Below are positions 1 through 7,788 of a stretch of 64,000 nt of DNA, in pieces; the stretch's first letter is position 1, and the number at the start of each line of letters is the position of its first letter. The stretch covers positions 496,001-560,000 of the forward strand of contig JACJXZ010000004.1 in NCBI GenBank assembly GCA_020636375.1, written 5' to 3'. The stretch is from Lewinellaceae bacterium (lineage in GTDB: Bacteria > Bacteroidota > Bacteroidia > Chitinophagales > Saprospiraceae). A program made the translations under genes and the position numbers. Below the pieces are notes generated by a model that made no database searches, was not told the origin of the DNA, and saw only the letters and a list, made by a program, of their open reading frames with translations.

Positions 1-2
1 GG

Positions 3-230
3 GCCTTGCTGGAAACCCGGTTTGATCCCATTTTCCCGGAGCAAATCATCGGAAAACACCGTTACGAGCCGGGAGATTTGGCTTATATCCACGACGAAAT
101 CGCCTACCACATTGTGGAAAACCCATTCCCGCAGCCGGCAGTGTCGCTGCATCTTTATGCACCCGGAAATTATGCCTCAAAAGTCATGCCGCCGGATAGC
201 CGGGGTTTGGAATGGGGGGCGGCGGCTTAG
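3..230 (+). CDS. Cysteine dioxygenase-like protein, C-terminal fragment
   Basis: The frame is open from the left edge, so only the last 75 or so residues are present and the start lies outside the window. The segment GDLAYIHDEIAYHIVENP followed by AVSLHLYAPG matches the end of the type I cysteine dioxygenase cupin, in which a histidine after a short spacer (here DEIAYH) is the third iron ligand and a conserved SLHLY strand follows. Such enzymes oxidise cysteine to cysteine sulfinate with non-haem iron. The two other iron ligands would lie upstream and cannot be checked. The tail SRGLEWGAAA is not typical and may be degenerate. Another small cupin dioxygenase remains possible. Confidence 0.65.
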   Translation, partial: ALLETRFDPIFPEQIIGKHRYEPGDLAYIHDEIAYHIVENPFPQPAVSLHLYAPGNYASKVMPPDSRGLEWGAAA

Positions 231-325
231 AATTCCGGACTTTGGATTTAAGTCGGAAGTGCGATCGTCTGGTCAGCGTTCGACCGAGCTCACGCCGAGG
301 TCCGGTTAAAAAGTCGGAAAGCCTG

Positions 326-343
326 CCCCGATTTTTTTCGGGG
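326..343. terminator. Candidate bidirectional terminator hairpin
   Basis: A perfect inverted repeat CCCCGA-TTTTTT-TCGGGG lies in the 187-bp gap between two convergent genes. No strong T-tract follows on either side, so it could equally be one of the short palindromes scattered through this genome; a related CCCCGAT/ATCGGGG palindrome occurs at 24632-24650. Confidence 0.35.
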
Positions 344-417
344 TCGGAAAGGGGCGCAAAACGCATGCCTTCCGCCTTCCGATTTCCGCCTTCAACACCA
401 GGCCGTCCAAAGTCCAG

Positions 418-1224
418 TTAGAGTTCCCGCACCCAGATATTTCGGAAGCGTACCCGGTCGCTGTGGTCCTGAAGGATCAGGGGCAGCTTTTCGGGATGGG
501 GCACGTAGTACGGCTCTCCGCGGTAGATGCAAGGCCCTTTCAGCTCGTAGTGGTTCTGGATCAGCACGCCGTTGTGGAAGGCGGTGACGGTCGCCGGCCT
601 GAGCAGGGAACCATCCCCGGCGAATTTCGGCGCCATGAAGATAATGTCGTAGGACTGCCATTCCCCGGGCGGGCGGCAGGCGTTGACCAGCGGCATCGAC
701 TGTTTGTACAGGGCGCCGGCCTGGCCGTTGGGGTAGGTCGGGTTTTCGTAGGAGTTGAGCACCTGGATTTCGTAGTGCCCCATCAGGAAAATGCCGCTGT
801 TGCTGTAACCCTGGCCCTCCTTCCCGGGGTCTGCCGGGGAAAGCCACTCGATGTGCAGCTGTATGTCGCCGAAGGCCTTTCGCGTCTCGATATGGCCCTT
901 GCCCGGCACGACGATAAGCGCGCCGTCTTTAACCTCCCAGTCGGCATCTTTCTCTTCGTACGCCTCCATGGCGGCCCGCTTTTTGGCCAGTGCCTCGATT
1001 TCGGCCATGCTGCCGCCGTAGCCGATCACCGGTTTGCGCCATTGGGACAGGTCGGTGCCGTCGAACAGGATGATGGCGTCGGAAGGCGGATTGGACGGAA
1101 AGATGCCCGGAGTGACTTTTTCAGGGACCGGTTCCCACACTTCCGTAAGTTTCGGATCGATCTCCTGTCCGGCAAGGGATGTCGAAAATAGAATAACTGC
1201 AATGATCAGGTTGGTCCATTTCAT
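418..1224 (-). CDS. Secreted DUF1080 (3-keto-disaccharide hydrolase family) protein
   Basis: The 268-residue product begins with a signal peptide (KWTNLIIAVILFSTSLAGQ). One DUF1080 concanavalin-like beta-sandwich follows, recognised by IILFDGTDLSQWRK, by WEVKDGALIVVPGKG, by FGDIQLHIEWLSP, by SNSGIFLMGHYEIQVLNS and by the terminal DRVRFRNIWVREL. Characterised members hydrolyse glycosides already oxidised to the 3-keto form, acting in the periplasm or at the surface. A second DUF1080 gene (5395-6144) and a Gfo/Idh/MocA oxidoreductase (6331-7677), the enzyme class that makes 3-keto sugars, are nearby. The gene diverges from the amidohydrolase with an 115-bp shared upstream region. The substrate cannot be told from sequence. 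Confidence 0.88.
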   Translation of the reverse strand: MKWTNLIIAVILFSTSLAGQEIDPKLTEVWEPVPEKVTPGIFPSNPPSDAIILFDGTDLSQWRKPVIGYGGSMAEIEALAKKRAAMEAYEEKDADWEVKDGALIVVPGKGHIETRKAFGDIQLHIEWLSPADPGKEGQGYSNSGIFLMGHYEIQVLNSYENPTYPNGQAGALYKQSMPLVNACRPPGEWQSYDIIFMAPKFAGDGSLLRPATVTAFHNGVLIQNHYELKGPCIYRGEPYYVPHPEKLPLILQDHSDRVRFRNIWVREL

Positions 1225-1339
1225 AGTCGATCGAGTTTTAGGCCAATATCCGGAAATATGATCAATTGGCCCCTATTTCTCCGGAAGGATATAATGCTTA
1301 CCTTTAGGTTTGATCCCGGGACGTTTAAAACCCCACCAC

Positions 1340-3094
1340 ATGGAAGAGGAAACCAAACCGCGCCGCCCCATTATCAATTGCCACACGCACATCTTCACCG
1401 GAGACCACGTGCCGCCCTACCTGGCTAAGACCTTCGTATGGTGGCCGTTCTATCTGTTGTTCTACCTGCCCCTGATCCTGTGGGCGGTAAAGGCCTGGAA
1501 CCGGTGGGATGGCAGGGTTCGTTTTTCTACTGCTTACCGTTGGCTGCGCAGGGCCCGCTACAGGGCCGCCATCCGGATCAACCGGGCGCGGTGGTTAAGC
1601 CTGCTGCGCTGGGCCATTGTTGCCCTGGCCGTGCTCCACGTGTTTTATATCCTGTACGACTGGATCGCCCTGCTGGTCAAACCGGACGACTCCATAACCA
1701 ACCACTGGATCGTTTACCTGCGAAGGCAGCTGGAAGAATGGAGCGTGCTTTTTCCCATCGACAGCCTTGCGCTGAAAGTAGCCCTGGTTGCTCTCGTAGT
1801 ACTGTTCATCCGGGTAGGCCGCAACTTCATCCTCTTTATCCTGAAGCGGGCCTGGGGCTTTTTGCAGCTGTTGCCCGGAAAAATGACCATCTCCCTGATC
1901 GAGCGTTATATTTTGCTGTGCCGCTTTACCCTCTATCGCCGCCAGAGCCGCATCATGGCTCAGCTCCGGGCCCAGTATCCGTCCGGCACGGGCTTTGTCG
2001 TGCTGCCCATGGACATGGAGTATATGAAAGCAGGCAAGCTGAAAAAAGGCGCCAGTTATTACGATCAAATGAAGGAACTGGCCAGGATCAAGAAAGATAA
2101 GGCCTATAGCGACATCCTGTATCCCTTCGTTTTTGCCGACCCACGGCGCATGCAGGACGATCCCGGTTTTTTCCGTTATTCATTTCAGGGCGGCAACGTC
2201 AGCCTGGGGCAGTGTTTCATCAAAGAATACATAGAAGGTCATGGGTTCAGCGGTTTCAAGATCTACCCGGCCCTGGGATATTATCCCTTTGAGGAAGAAC
2301 TGCTGCCGCTCTGGAAATACGCGGCGGACCGCGGCCTGCCCATCACCACGCACTGTATTCGCGGGACGATCTTCTACCGTGGCAAGAAGAAACCGGAGTG
2401 GGATGAGCACCCGGTTTTTAAGGAAATCACTTCCCGGGGAACCTATGCGCCCCTGTTGTTGCCGGAGCTGAAAAACGAAGAGATCCAGCTCAATTTCACC
2501 CATCCCATGAATTACCTCTGCCTGCTGGAGGAACCCCTGCTCCGCATACTGGTGGGCAAGGCCCGGGACAACCGCATCCGGGACCTGTTCGGTTATCACG
2601 GCCCTGGAACCCCAATGGGCCACAACCTCAGCCACCTGAAGATTTGCTTTGCCCACTTCGGTGGCGAAGACCAGTGGAAAAGATACCTTGAACTCGACCG
2701 CTATACCTACAGCCAGCAACTCATCCGCAAGCCGGATCAGGGCATTGATTTCCTGTACAACCACCAGGGGGAGCTTTCCTTTGGCAAAATGGAGCAGGTT
2801 TGGAAGTTCGGCGACTGGTATTCCATCATTTGCAGCATGATGCTGCAGTATGAGCAGGTATACGCCGACATCAGCTACATCCTGCACAACGAGGAAATCT
2901 TTCCCCTCCTGAAGCAGACGTTGCATCCCGATAACAAAAAGCTGCGCCGCCGGGTACTGTACGGCACCGATTTCTACGTCGTGCGCAACCACAAATCAGA
3001 TAAGCAACTCGTAGCGGAGACCCTGGCGGAGCTGGATGTGGAAGAATTTGATTTGATTGCGCGGGAGAATCCGAGGGTTTTTTTGGGGTTGTAA
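1340..3094 (+). CDS. Membrane-inserted amidohydrolase (amidohydrolase_2 type)
   Basis: The ATG at 1340 (MEEETKPRRPI) is preferred over an in-frame TTG at 1310, giving 584 residues. The first barrel strand carries the metal motif INCHTHIF (H15, H17). The chain then runs into about three hydrophobic segments (roughly residues 32-53, 85-113 and 140-172). The rest of a metal-dependent TIM barrel follows: VLPMDMEYM, YPFVFADPRRM, GFSGFKIYPALGYYPFEE, the histidine in ITTHCIRG, the histidine in CFAHFGG, and the aspartate in VLYGTDFYVV. All expected catalytic or metal positions of the family are therefore present, but a membrane domain sits between strand 1 and the rest of the barrel. The substrate is unknown. 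A strong terminator follows. Confidence 0.8.
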   Translation: MEEETKPRRPIINCHTHIFTGDHVPPYLAKTFVWWPFYLLFYLPLILWAVKAWNRWDGRVRFSTAYRWLRRARYRAAIRINRARWLSLLRWAIVALAVLHVFYILYDWIALLVKPDDSITNHWIVYLRRQLEEWSVLFPIDSLALKVALVALVVLFIRVGRNFILFILKRAWGFLQLLPGKMTISLIERYILLCRFTLYRRQSRIMAQLRAQYPSGTGFVVLPMDMEYMKAGKLKKGASYYDQMKELARIKKDKAYSDILYPFVFADPRRMQDDPGFFRYSFQGGNVSLGQCFIKEYIEGHGFSGFKIYPALGYYPFEEELLPLWKYAADRGLPITTHCIRGTIFYRGKKKPEWDEHPVFKEITSRGTYAPLLLPELKNEEIQLNFTHPMNYLCLLEEPLLRILVGKARDNRIRDLFGYHGPGTPMGHNLSHLKICFAHFGGEDQWKRYLELDRYTYSQQLIRKPDQGIDFLYNHQGELSFGKMEQVWKFGDWYSIICSMMLQYEQVYADISYILHNEEIFPLLKQTLHPDNKKLRRRVLYGTDFYVVRNHKSDKQLVAETLAELDVEEFDLIARENPRVFLGL

Positions 3095-3103
3095 TGGGGA
3101 TAT

Positions 3104-3132
3104 ATAAACACCTTCGGAGATGTTTATTTTTT
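3104..3132 (+). terminator. Rho-independent terminator after the amidohydrolase gene
   Basis: The arms ATAAACACCT and AGATGTTTAT enclose the stable tetraloop TCGG and are followed by a run of T. There is one C-A mismatch in the stem. It begins 9 bp after the stop codon at 3094. Confidence 0.75.
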
Positions 3133-3339
3133 CTTCTGGATAAACCCAATGTTCAGGATGCGAATACCGAACCGCGAACACCGAACGGCGGGCTTGTTCA
3201 GCGCATGGTTTCGTGGTGTTTTTACCAACAGGTTAATGCAGCCTTTCAAATAGAATAAAATATTCAGGAATGACAACAGCATGCCGATAATTAGTATATT
3301 TATCCGTTATTTATTTACTAACAATTATAATCTACACCC

Positions 3340-4086
3340 ATGTCTAAACCCATTTTATTCCTCGCCCTGGCAGCCGCTCTGCTGGCCGCCCAATGCGGTT
3401 CTCCCGCTGCTGAAGCAGAAACCGCTTCCCAACAAGAACCCGAAGCCGAACCCGAATCTTATGAGCCTTTCGAACTGGCCACCCTGCGCCTCGAACAGAA
3501 CGCCACCGACGGCGATATGGAGGTCGTCTTCGAGCTGACGGGCGGCGACGAAGGCCTCACCCGGCTCAAGGTCGTCTCGCCCGGCGGCGATATGCTCATC
3601 GACTATACCTCCCACGGCGATGAAAGCATGGGCATCCGGAAATTCATCCTGGAATCGCCGGAGCCCGGCGATGCGGAGAGCCTGAAGATGGCCTTCCCCG
3701 AAGGTGCCTACCAGTTTACCGGCATTGATACGGAAGATAACGGGTTTAAAGGAGAAGCCACGCTCAACCATGCCTTGCCGGCTACGGCTGCTTTCCTGAA
3801 CCCGGAACCGGAGGCTGAAAATGTTCCCGTGGAGGGCCTGGAAATTAAATGGCGCCCGGTGGAGGGCCTGTCGGCATACATTATCGAGGTAGAAGCCGAA
3901 GGAGAAGGACAGCGTGCCGCTATAGTGGCTACTCTTCCCGGAACGGCGCAGTCTTTTGCCGTGCCAGCCGGTTTCCTGCAGCCCGGCGCCGAGTACAAAG
4001 TGGCCATCGGCACGGTGGCCGGGGGCGGCAACCGGTCCTTCGTGGAAACTACCTTCACGACAGCCGGAGGACAGGAAGAAGAGTAG
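3340..4086 (+). CDS. Lipoprotein with C-terminal fibronectin type III-like domain
   Basis: This 248-residue protein starts with a lipoprotein signal whose lipobox is LLAAQC (C19), followed by an acidic, low-complexity linker rich in Glu, Ala and Pro. The middle part (about 45-145) looks like a small beta domain. The end, from FLNPEPEAENVPVEG onwards, has the spacing of a fibronectin III fold (IKWRPVEGLSAYIIEVE, then GAEYKVAIGTV). It probably sits on the periplasmic or outer face of an outer membrane and may bind protein or glycan; no catalytic motif is visible. An AT-rich 250-bp leader separates it from the previous gene, so it is probably transcribed on its own. Confidence 0.75.
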   Translation: MSKPILFLALAAALLAAQCGSPAAEAETASQQEPEAEPESYEPFELATLRLEQNATDGDMEVVFELTGGDEGLTRLKVVSPGGDMLIDYTSHGDESMGIRKFILESPEPGDAESLKMAFPEGAYQFTGIDTEDNGFKGEATLNHALPATAAFLNPEPEAENVPVEGLEIKWRPVEGLSAYIIEVEAEGEGQRAAIVATLPGTAQSFAVPAGFLQPGAEYKVAIGTVAGGGNRSFVETTFTTAGGQEEE

Positions 4087-4203
4087 CCATCCCCGGTATG
4101 TGCGGCATAAGCTTTGTGCCCGTTACTGCGAAATAATTGCCGATTTCCGCTATCTTGCCGCCGTGGCCCTGGCCAGCATTCTTTGCCTCCAGACAACCGA
4201 TAA

Positions 4204-5139
4204 ATGACGGATAAACTATTTACCATTGGCGCCGACATCGGCGGCGGGCACATCCACAGCGCTGCTGTCGACAACCGGACGGGCAGAATCATCGAAGCCT
4301 CCCGGGCGTATGTAAAAGTAAACAACAAGGGTACAAAAGAGGCCATCCTGGCGGATTGGGCCAGAGCATTGAACCGTTCCATAGAAAAGGCGCCGGCCGG
4401 CACCCTGGCCGGCATCGGCTTTGCCATGCCGGGGCCGTTTGAGTATAAAACCGGCCTGGCCCGGTTTGAGGGCAACGACAAATACGAAGCGCTCTATGGC
4501 GTGAACATCCGGGAAGAACTTCCCGCCTACCTGGCCGCGCCCGCCCTTCCGCTCCGGTTCATCAACGACGCTACGGCCTTTGCCGTCGGGGTTTCCTGGC
4601 AGGGAGAAGGCCGTGGATGCCGCCGGGTGGTTGCCATCACCCTGGGCACCGGTTTCGGGTCGGCCTACATCGAGGACGGCGTACCGGTGGTGCGCCGGGA
4701 AGACGTGGCGGCACAAGGTTGCTTCTGGCACCTTCCGTATCAGGATGGTATCGCGGATGATTACTTCTCGACCCGCTGGTTTGTCCGGGAGTATGAGAAA
4801 CTGACCGGAGAACGGATGGTAGGAGTCCGGGAAATTGCCGAAGCCGCTGCCGGGCGCCCGGAGGCAAGGCAGCTGTTCCACGCCTTTGGCCACAACCTGG
4901 GCGAGTTCTTTGTCCCCTGGTTAAAGCGGTTTCCTGCCGACATCCTGGTAATCGGCGGCAATATCGCCAAAGCGCTGGAACTTTTTGGCAGCGCCATGCA
5001 GGCACCTTTCCGGGAAAACGATATACGAACCCGCGTCACCGCCTCCAGCCTTATGGAAGACGCCGCCCTCATCGGCAGCGCCCGCTTGTTTGAGGAAGGG
5101 TTCTGGGACAAGGTGAAGGGTGATTTGCCCGATTTGTAG
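4204..5139 (+). CDS. ROK-family sugar kinase-like protein, divergent
   Basis: The 311-residue protein has the ROK/hexokinase fold: phosphate-1 loop GADIGGGHIHSAAVD at the start, FAMPGPFEY, the catalytic-site INDATAFAVG (the Asp of the family ENDA/INDA motif), the phosphate-2 loop ITLGTGFGSAYI and the adenosine loop VIGGNIAKA. Family members phosphorylate glucose, other hexoses or N-acylhexosamines in the cytoplasm. The zinc-binding Cys-rich stretch usual in bacterial ROK proteins (CxCGxxGC) is absent; its place is taken by GCFWHLPYQDGIADDYFS. It could be a true kinase of unusual specificity or an altered ROK protein. No DNA-binding domain precedes it, so it is not a NagC/XylR-type repressor. 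Confidence 0.82.
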   Translation: MTDKLFTIGADIGGGHIHSAAVDNRTGRIIEASRAYVKVNNKGTKEAILADWARALNRSIEKAPAGTLAGIGFAMPGPFEYKTGLARFEGNDKYEALYGVNIREELPAYLAAPALPLRFINDATAFAVGVSWQGEGRGCRRVVAITLGTGFGSAYIEDGVPVVRREDVAAQGCFWHLPYQDGIADDYFSTRWFVREYEKLTGERMVGVREIAEAAAGRPEARQLFHAFGHNLGEFFVPWLKRFPADILVIGGNIAKALELFGSAMQAPFRENDIRTRVTASSLMEDAALIGSARLFEEGFWDKVKGDLPDL

Positions 5140-5250
5140 AAACCCTCCTCAACACCCCCTGATCCACCTTCGCCTCTGGCTACGGCGAAAAGTCGCCAAA
5201 ACAGGGCTGCCGGATGTCGCCCGCCCCGCTCCGGCATGCGGGCTGCCCAT

Positions 5251-5408
5251 CCTGTTAATCTTGTTAATCCTGTCTACTTCCAAACCCTGTCAATCCTGTT
5301 CATCCTGTCTACTTCCAAACCCTGTCAATCCTGTTCATCCTGTCTACTTCCAAATCCTGTTAATCCTGTTAATCCTGTCTACCTTCAAATCCCGTCAATC
5401 CTGTCTGG
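5251..5408. repeat. 35-bp tandem array built from CCTGTTAAT-type 9-mers
   Basis: About four and a half units of 35 bp are seen. Units 5269-5303 and 5304-5338 are identical, 5339-5373 and 5374-5407 are diverged, and a partial unit precedes them at 5251-5268. Each unit is made of the blocks CCTGTCTAC, TTCCAAAC, CCTGTCAAT and CCTGTTCAT. The array runs through the stop codon of the minus-strand DUF1080 gene at 5395. The same 9-mer motif recurs at 34078-34110. There are no unique spacers, so it is not a CRISPR. Confidence 0.85.
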
Positions 5409-6144
5409 TTTTGATATTGCGGAACCAGATGACACTCCCATGGTCCTGCAAGCCGATCAGCCCCGTCCGGGCCTTTCCGTAATCCGGGTAATCGTCCCAT
5501 TTTCCGGAGTTGCGCCGCCGGTTCCAGTCGTCTGACCAGGGAACGAACTCCACCACCTTCTGCCCGTTGAGCCAGTATTCGGCTTTTTCGTTGGTGAAAA
5601 CGATGCGGGAGCTGTTCCATTCACCAGCCTTTTTGACAATCTTTTTCTCCGGGTCCGCAGGGTACATGGCGTAGTCAGCGCCCACCTGTTGCCAGTCTTC
5701 CAGCTTTTCGGGGAAGCCGATATCGTCGATCAGCTGATATTCGGGCGCATTCTCGTAAGGCGCTTTGTATTGTTCCCCTTCCTGCACGTGGTAGAAGATG
5801 CCGCTGTTGCCCCCCTCGGATATTTTCCACTCCAGAGACAGCTCAAATTCCTCGAACGCCCGTGCGCCGTAGACGATGTCGCCGCCGATGTCGCCCCCGG
5901 TCCCCAGCGATTTCAGGGTACCGTCTTCCACCACCCAGTTTTCCGGCAGCGTCTCCTGGTTGAAGCCGCGCCACCCTTCCAGAGAGGAGCCGTCAAAGAG
6001 AATGATCCATTCCTTTTCTTCGTCGGCGGGAGGTTCGGTGGCCACACTGGCTTCGGAAGCCGGCGCTTTGCTGGAATTCGAATTGCAGGAATACAGCCCG
6101 GAAAGAGCGAGGAAGGCAAGCATGCCGGGGAGTGTATTTTTCAT
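5395..6144 (-). CDS. DUF1080 lipoprotein (3-keto-disaccharide hydrolase family)
   Basis: The start was taken at 6144 because it places a lipoprotein signal at the N terminus (lipobox SGLYSC, C20); an upstream in-frame ATG at 6177 would add 11 residues before it. After a Ser/Ala/Glu-rich linker comes a DUF1080 domain: WIILFDGSSLEGWRGF, NWVVEDGTLKSLG, FEEFELSLEWKISEGGNSGI, FYHVQEGEQYKAPYENAPEY, GEWNSSRIVF, YWLNGQKVVEFV and the final GSVIWFRNIKTR. It is a full-length paralogue of the gene at 418-1224 and is anchored rather than free. Its last codons are encoded within a 35-bp tandem array. It lies just downstream of the Gfo/Idh/MocA gene on the same strand. Confidence 0.87.
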   Translation of the reverse strand: MKNTLPGMLAFLALSGLYSCNSNSSKAPASEASVATEPPADEEKEWIILFDGSSLEGWRGFNQETLPENWVVEDGTLKSLGTGGDIGGDIVYGARAFEEFELSLEWKISEGGNSGIFYHVQEGEQYKAPYENAPEYQLIDDIGFPEKLEDWQQVGADYAMYPADPEKKIVKKAGEWNSSRIVFTNEKAEYWLNGQKVVEFVPWSDDWNRRRNSGKWDDYPDYGKARTGLIGLQDHGSVIWFRNIKTRQD

Positions 6145-6175
6145 AGACTTAAGTTTTTCAATTGAATGTGTTTTC

Positions 6176-6273
6176 AACCTGCCGGGTTTCGGGTTAGGCT
6201 CTGGCGTTGTTAACCCGGCAGCGCCTGCCTGCCTGGCAGTATGGCAGTATGGCAGGCAGGTTTATCAGAGACG
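6176..6273. repeat. Dispersed GC-rich palindromic repeat, copy A
   Basis: The segment contains AACCTGCCGGGTTTC (6176-6190), AACCCGGCAGCG (6212-6223), then a CCTGCCTGCC ... GGCAGGCAGG inverted repeat and TTTATCAGAGACG. The same modules recur at 38051-38218. It fills the gap between the Gfo/Idh/MocA and DUF1080 genes. Confidence 0.7.
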
Positions 6274-6330
6274 CAATAACAAGGCCTGGAAAATACCCGG
6301 CCGGTTGGGAGGTTCCTGAAAACCCCGGAG

Positions 6331-7677
6331 CTACACCACCTTCATCCCCACCGGGTCCCACCGGATGAACCGGTCCTGGAAATAGCTGTCGTTGCACAGC
6401 AAGGCGGGAGCGGCAGCGCGGAAGCCGAACGCGGGATCCTCCACCACGGCCCCGCCGGTGCGGATGGCATGGAGGAAGTTGTGGAAGTGGTCATAATGAG
6501 CACCCTTATAACCGTCCTGGGCTTTGTAGGTGATCTCATCGGGCGGCACCATTTTTTTACGGCTGCTGAGCACTTTTCCGGCTTCTTTGGCCTTGGCTTT
6601 GGCGAAATCGTCCTGATCGTCGCTGAAATTCCGGCGCAGGACCACCTCTTCCCATTTCACATCCATCGAGCCTTTACTGCCGACGATCCGCAGGTAGGTG
6701 GTTCCGCTGGTGCCATCCACGAAATTGCAGCGCAGAGAGAGGTTGAAGCCGGGATGCGCCCCGGTTTCCGGATAGTCGAACATGCCGAGCAGGACGTCGG
6801 GGACTTCCCGGCCGTCTTTCCAGTACCGCAGCCCGCCCATGGCGCTGATTTTGTCTGGCCCCAGCGAGCCGGTGATGAAGTGCAGGCTGGAGAACAGGTG
6901 TACGAACAGGTCGCCCGACATGCCCGTGCCGTAGTCCAGGTAGTTGCGCCAGCGGAAGAAGCGCAGGGGGTCGAATGGCCGCTGGGTGGTGTTGGCGATG
7001 TACCGGCCCCAGTCCACTGTCTGTTCGGAGGCATCCCCGGGGATGGGATACTGCCAGGCGCCGACGGGAGAGTGGCGCGCCCAGAAGCCCTCGGCGTAGT
7101 TGATGTCGCCGATAGCGCCCTCCGCCAGCAGTTCTTTGGCTTTCTCGTTGCCGAGGGACGACAGCCCCTGGCTGCCCACCATAAAGACTTTGCCCGACTT
7201 TTTCCAGGCGTCCACTACCTCGTGGCCTTCCTTTACGGAATGCACCATAGGCTTCTCGCAGTAGGCGTGTTTGCCGGCGCTGAGGGCATCCACGGATATC
7301 TGCTTGTGCCAGTGGTCGGGCGTGGCGATAATCACGGCGTCCACGTCCTTGCGGCGGAGGATTTCTTTGTAATCGGCAGTTACAAACAGATCCTCCCCCC
7401 ATCTTTCCCGGGCGGCCTTCAGCCGGCCCTGGTAGAGGTCGCAGGCGGCCACCAGCCGGACGCCTTCGTGCTGCAGGCAGGTGGTGGTATCCTCCACGCC
7501 CATGCCGCCCGCGCCGATCAGGGCTATGTTCAGCTCTTTGGAAGGAGACATCGGGTTGGTTCTTTTCAGGTAGGTTATCGTTTTGCTTTTCGGCGTGAAA
7601 GCTCCGCCGGCCGCAGCGACGGACGCGGTGGCCAGCCCCAGCTTTTTGATGAACTGCCTTCGGTTGTTATCGCCCAT
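6331..7677 (-). CDS. Gfo/Idh/MocA-family oxidoreductase with Tat-type signal
   Basis: The ATG at 7677 is preferred over 7722 because it starts a twin-arginine leader (RRQFIKKLGLATASVAAAGG, R6-R7). The protein has 448 residues. The Rossmann dinucleotide site reads ALIGAGGMGVED, and the NAD(P)-binding and catalytic motif is CEKPMVHS after ATPDHWHKQI. The C-terminal half (RFFRWRNYLDYGTGMSGD, then HLFSSLHF) is the substrate-binding alpha/beta domain typical of exported Gfo/Idh/MocA proteins in Bacteroidota. The family oxidises or reduces sugar hydroxyls with NAD(P); exported forms keep the cofactor bound. With two DUF1080 genes nearby, 3-oxidation of glycosides before cleavage is the likely role, but this is inferred from context. 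Confidence 0.88.
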   Translation of the reverse strand: MGDNNRRQFIKKLGLATASVAAAGGAFTPKSKTITYLKRTNPMSPSKELNIALIGAGGMGVEDTTTCLQHEGVRLVAACDLYQGRLKAARERWGEDLFVTADYKEILRRKDVDAVIIATPDHWHKQISVDALSAGKHAYCEKPMVHSVKEGHEVVDAWKKSGKVFMVGSQGLSSLGNEKAKELLAEGAIGDINYAEGFWARHSPVGAWQYPIPGDASEQTVDWGRYIANTTQRPFDPLRFFRWRNYLDYGTGMSGDLFVHLFSSLHFITGSLGPDKISAMGGLRYWKDGREVPDVLLGMFDYPETGAHPGFNLSLRCNFVDGTSGTTYLRIVGSKGSMDVKWEEVVLRRNFSDDQDDFAKAKAKEAGKVLSSRKKMVPPDEITYKAQDGYKGAHYDHFHNFLHAIRTGGAVVEDPAFGFRAAAPALLCNDSYFQDRFIRWDPVGMKVV

Positions 7678-7788
7678 TTGCAGGTGTGTTTTAAGTTGAG
7701 GTTTCCAATGGTGATGCTTCAAATATATGGATTCCGCTGTAAACGTGAGCGCTTACCTGTCCCTAAATTGGTTTTAGGAAACAGCCGC

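Noticed and set aside
5251..5408. CRISPR array
   Set aside because: The 35-bp units follow one another with no unique spacers and no cas genes are nearby.
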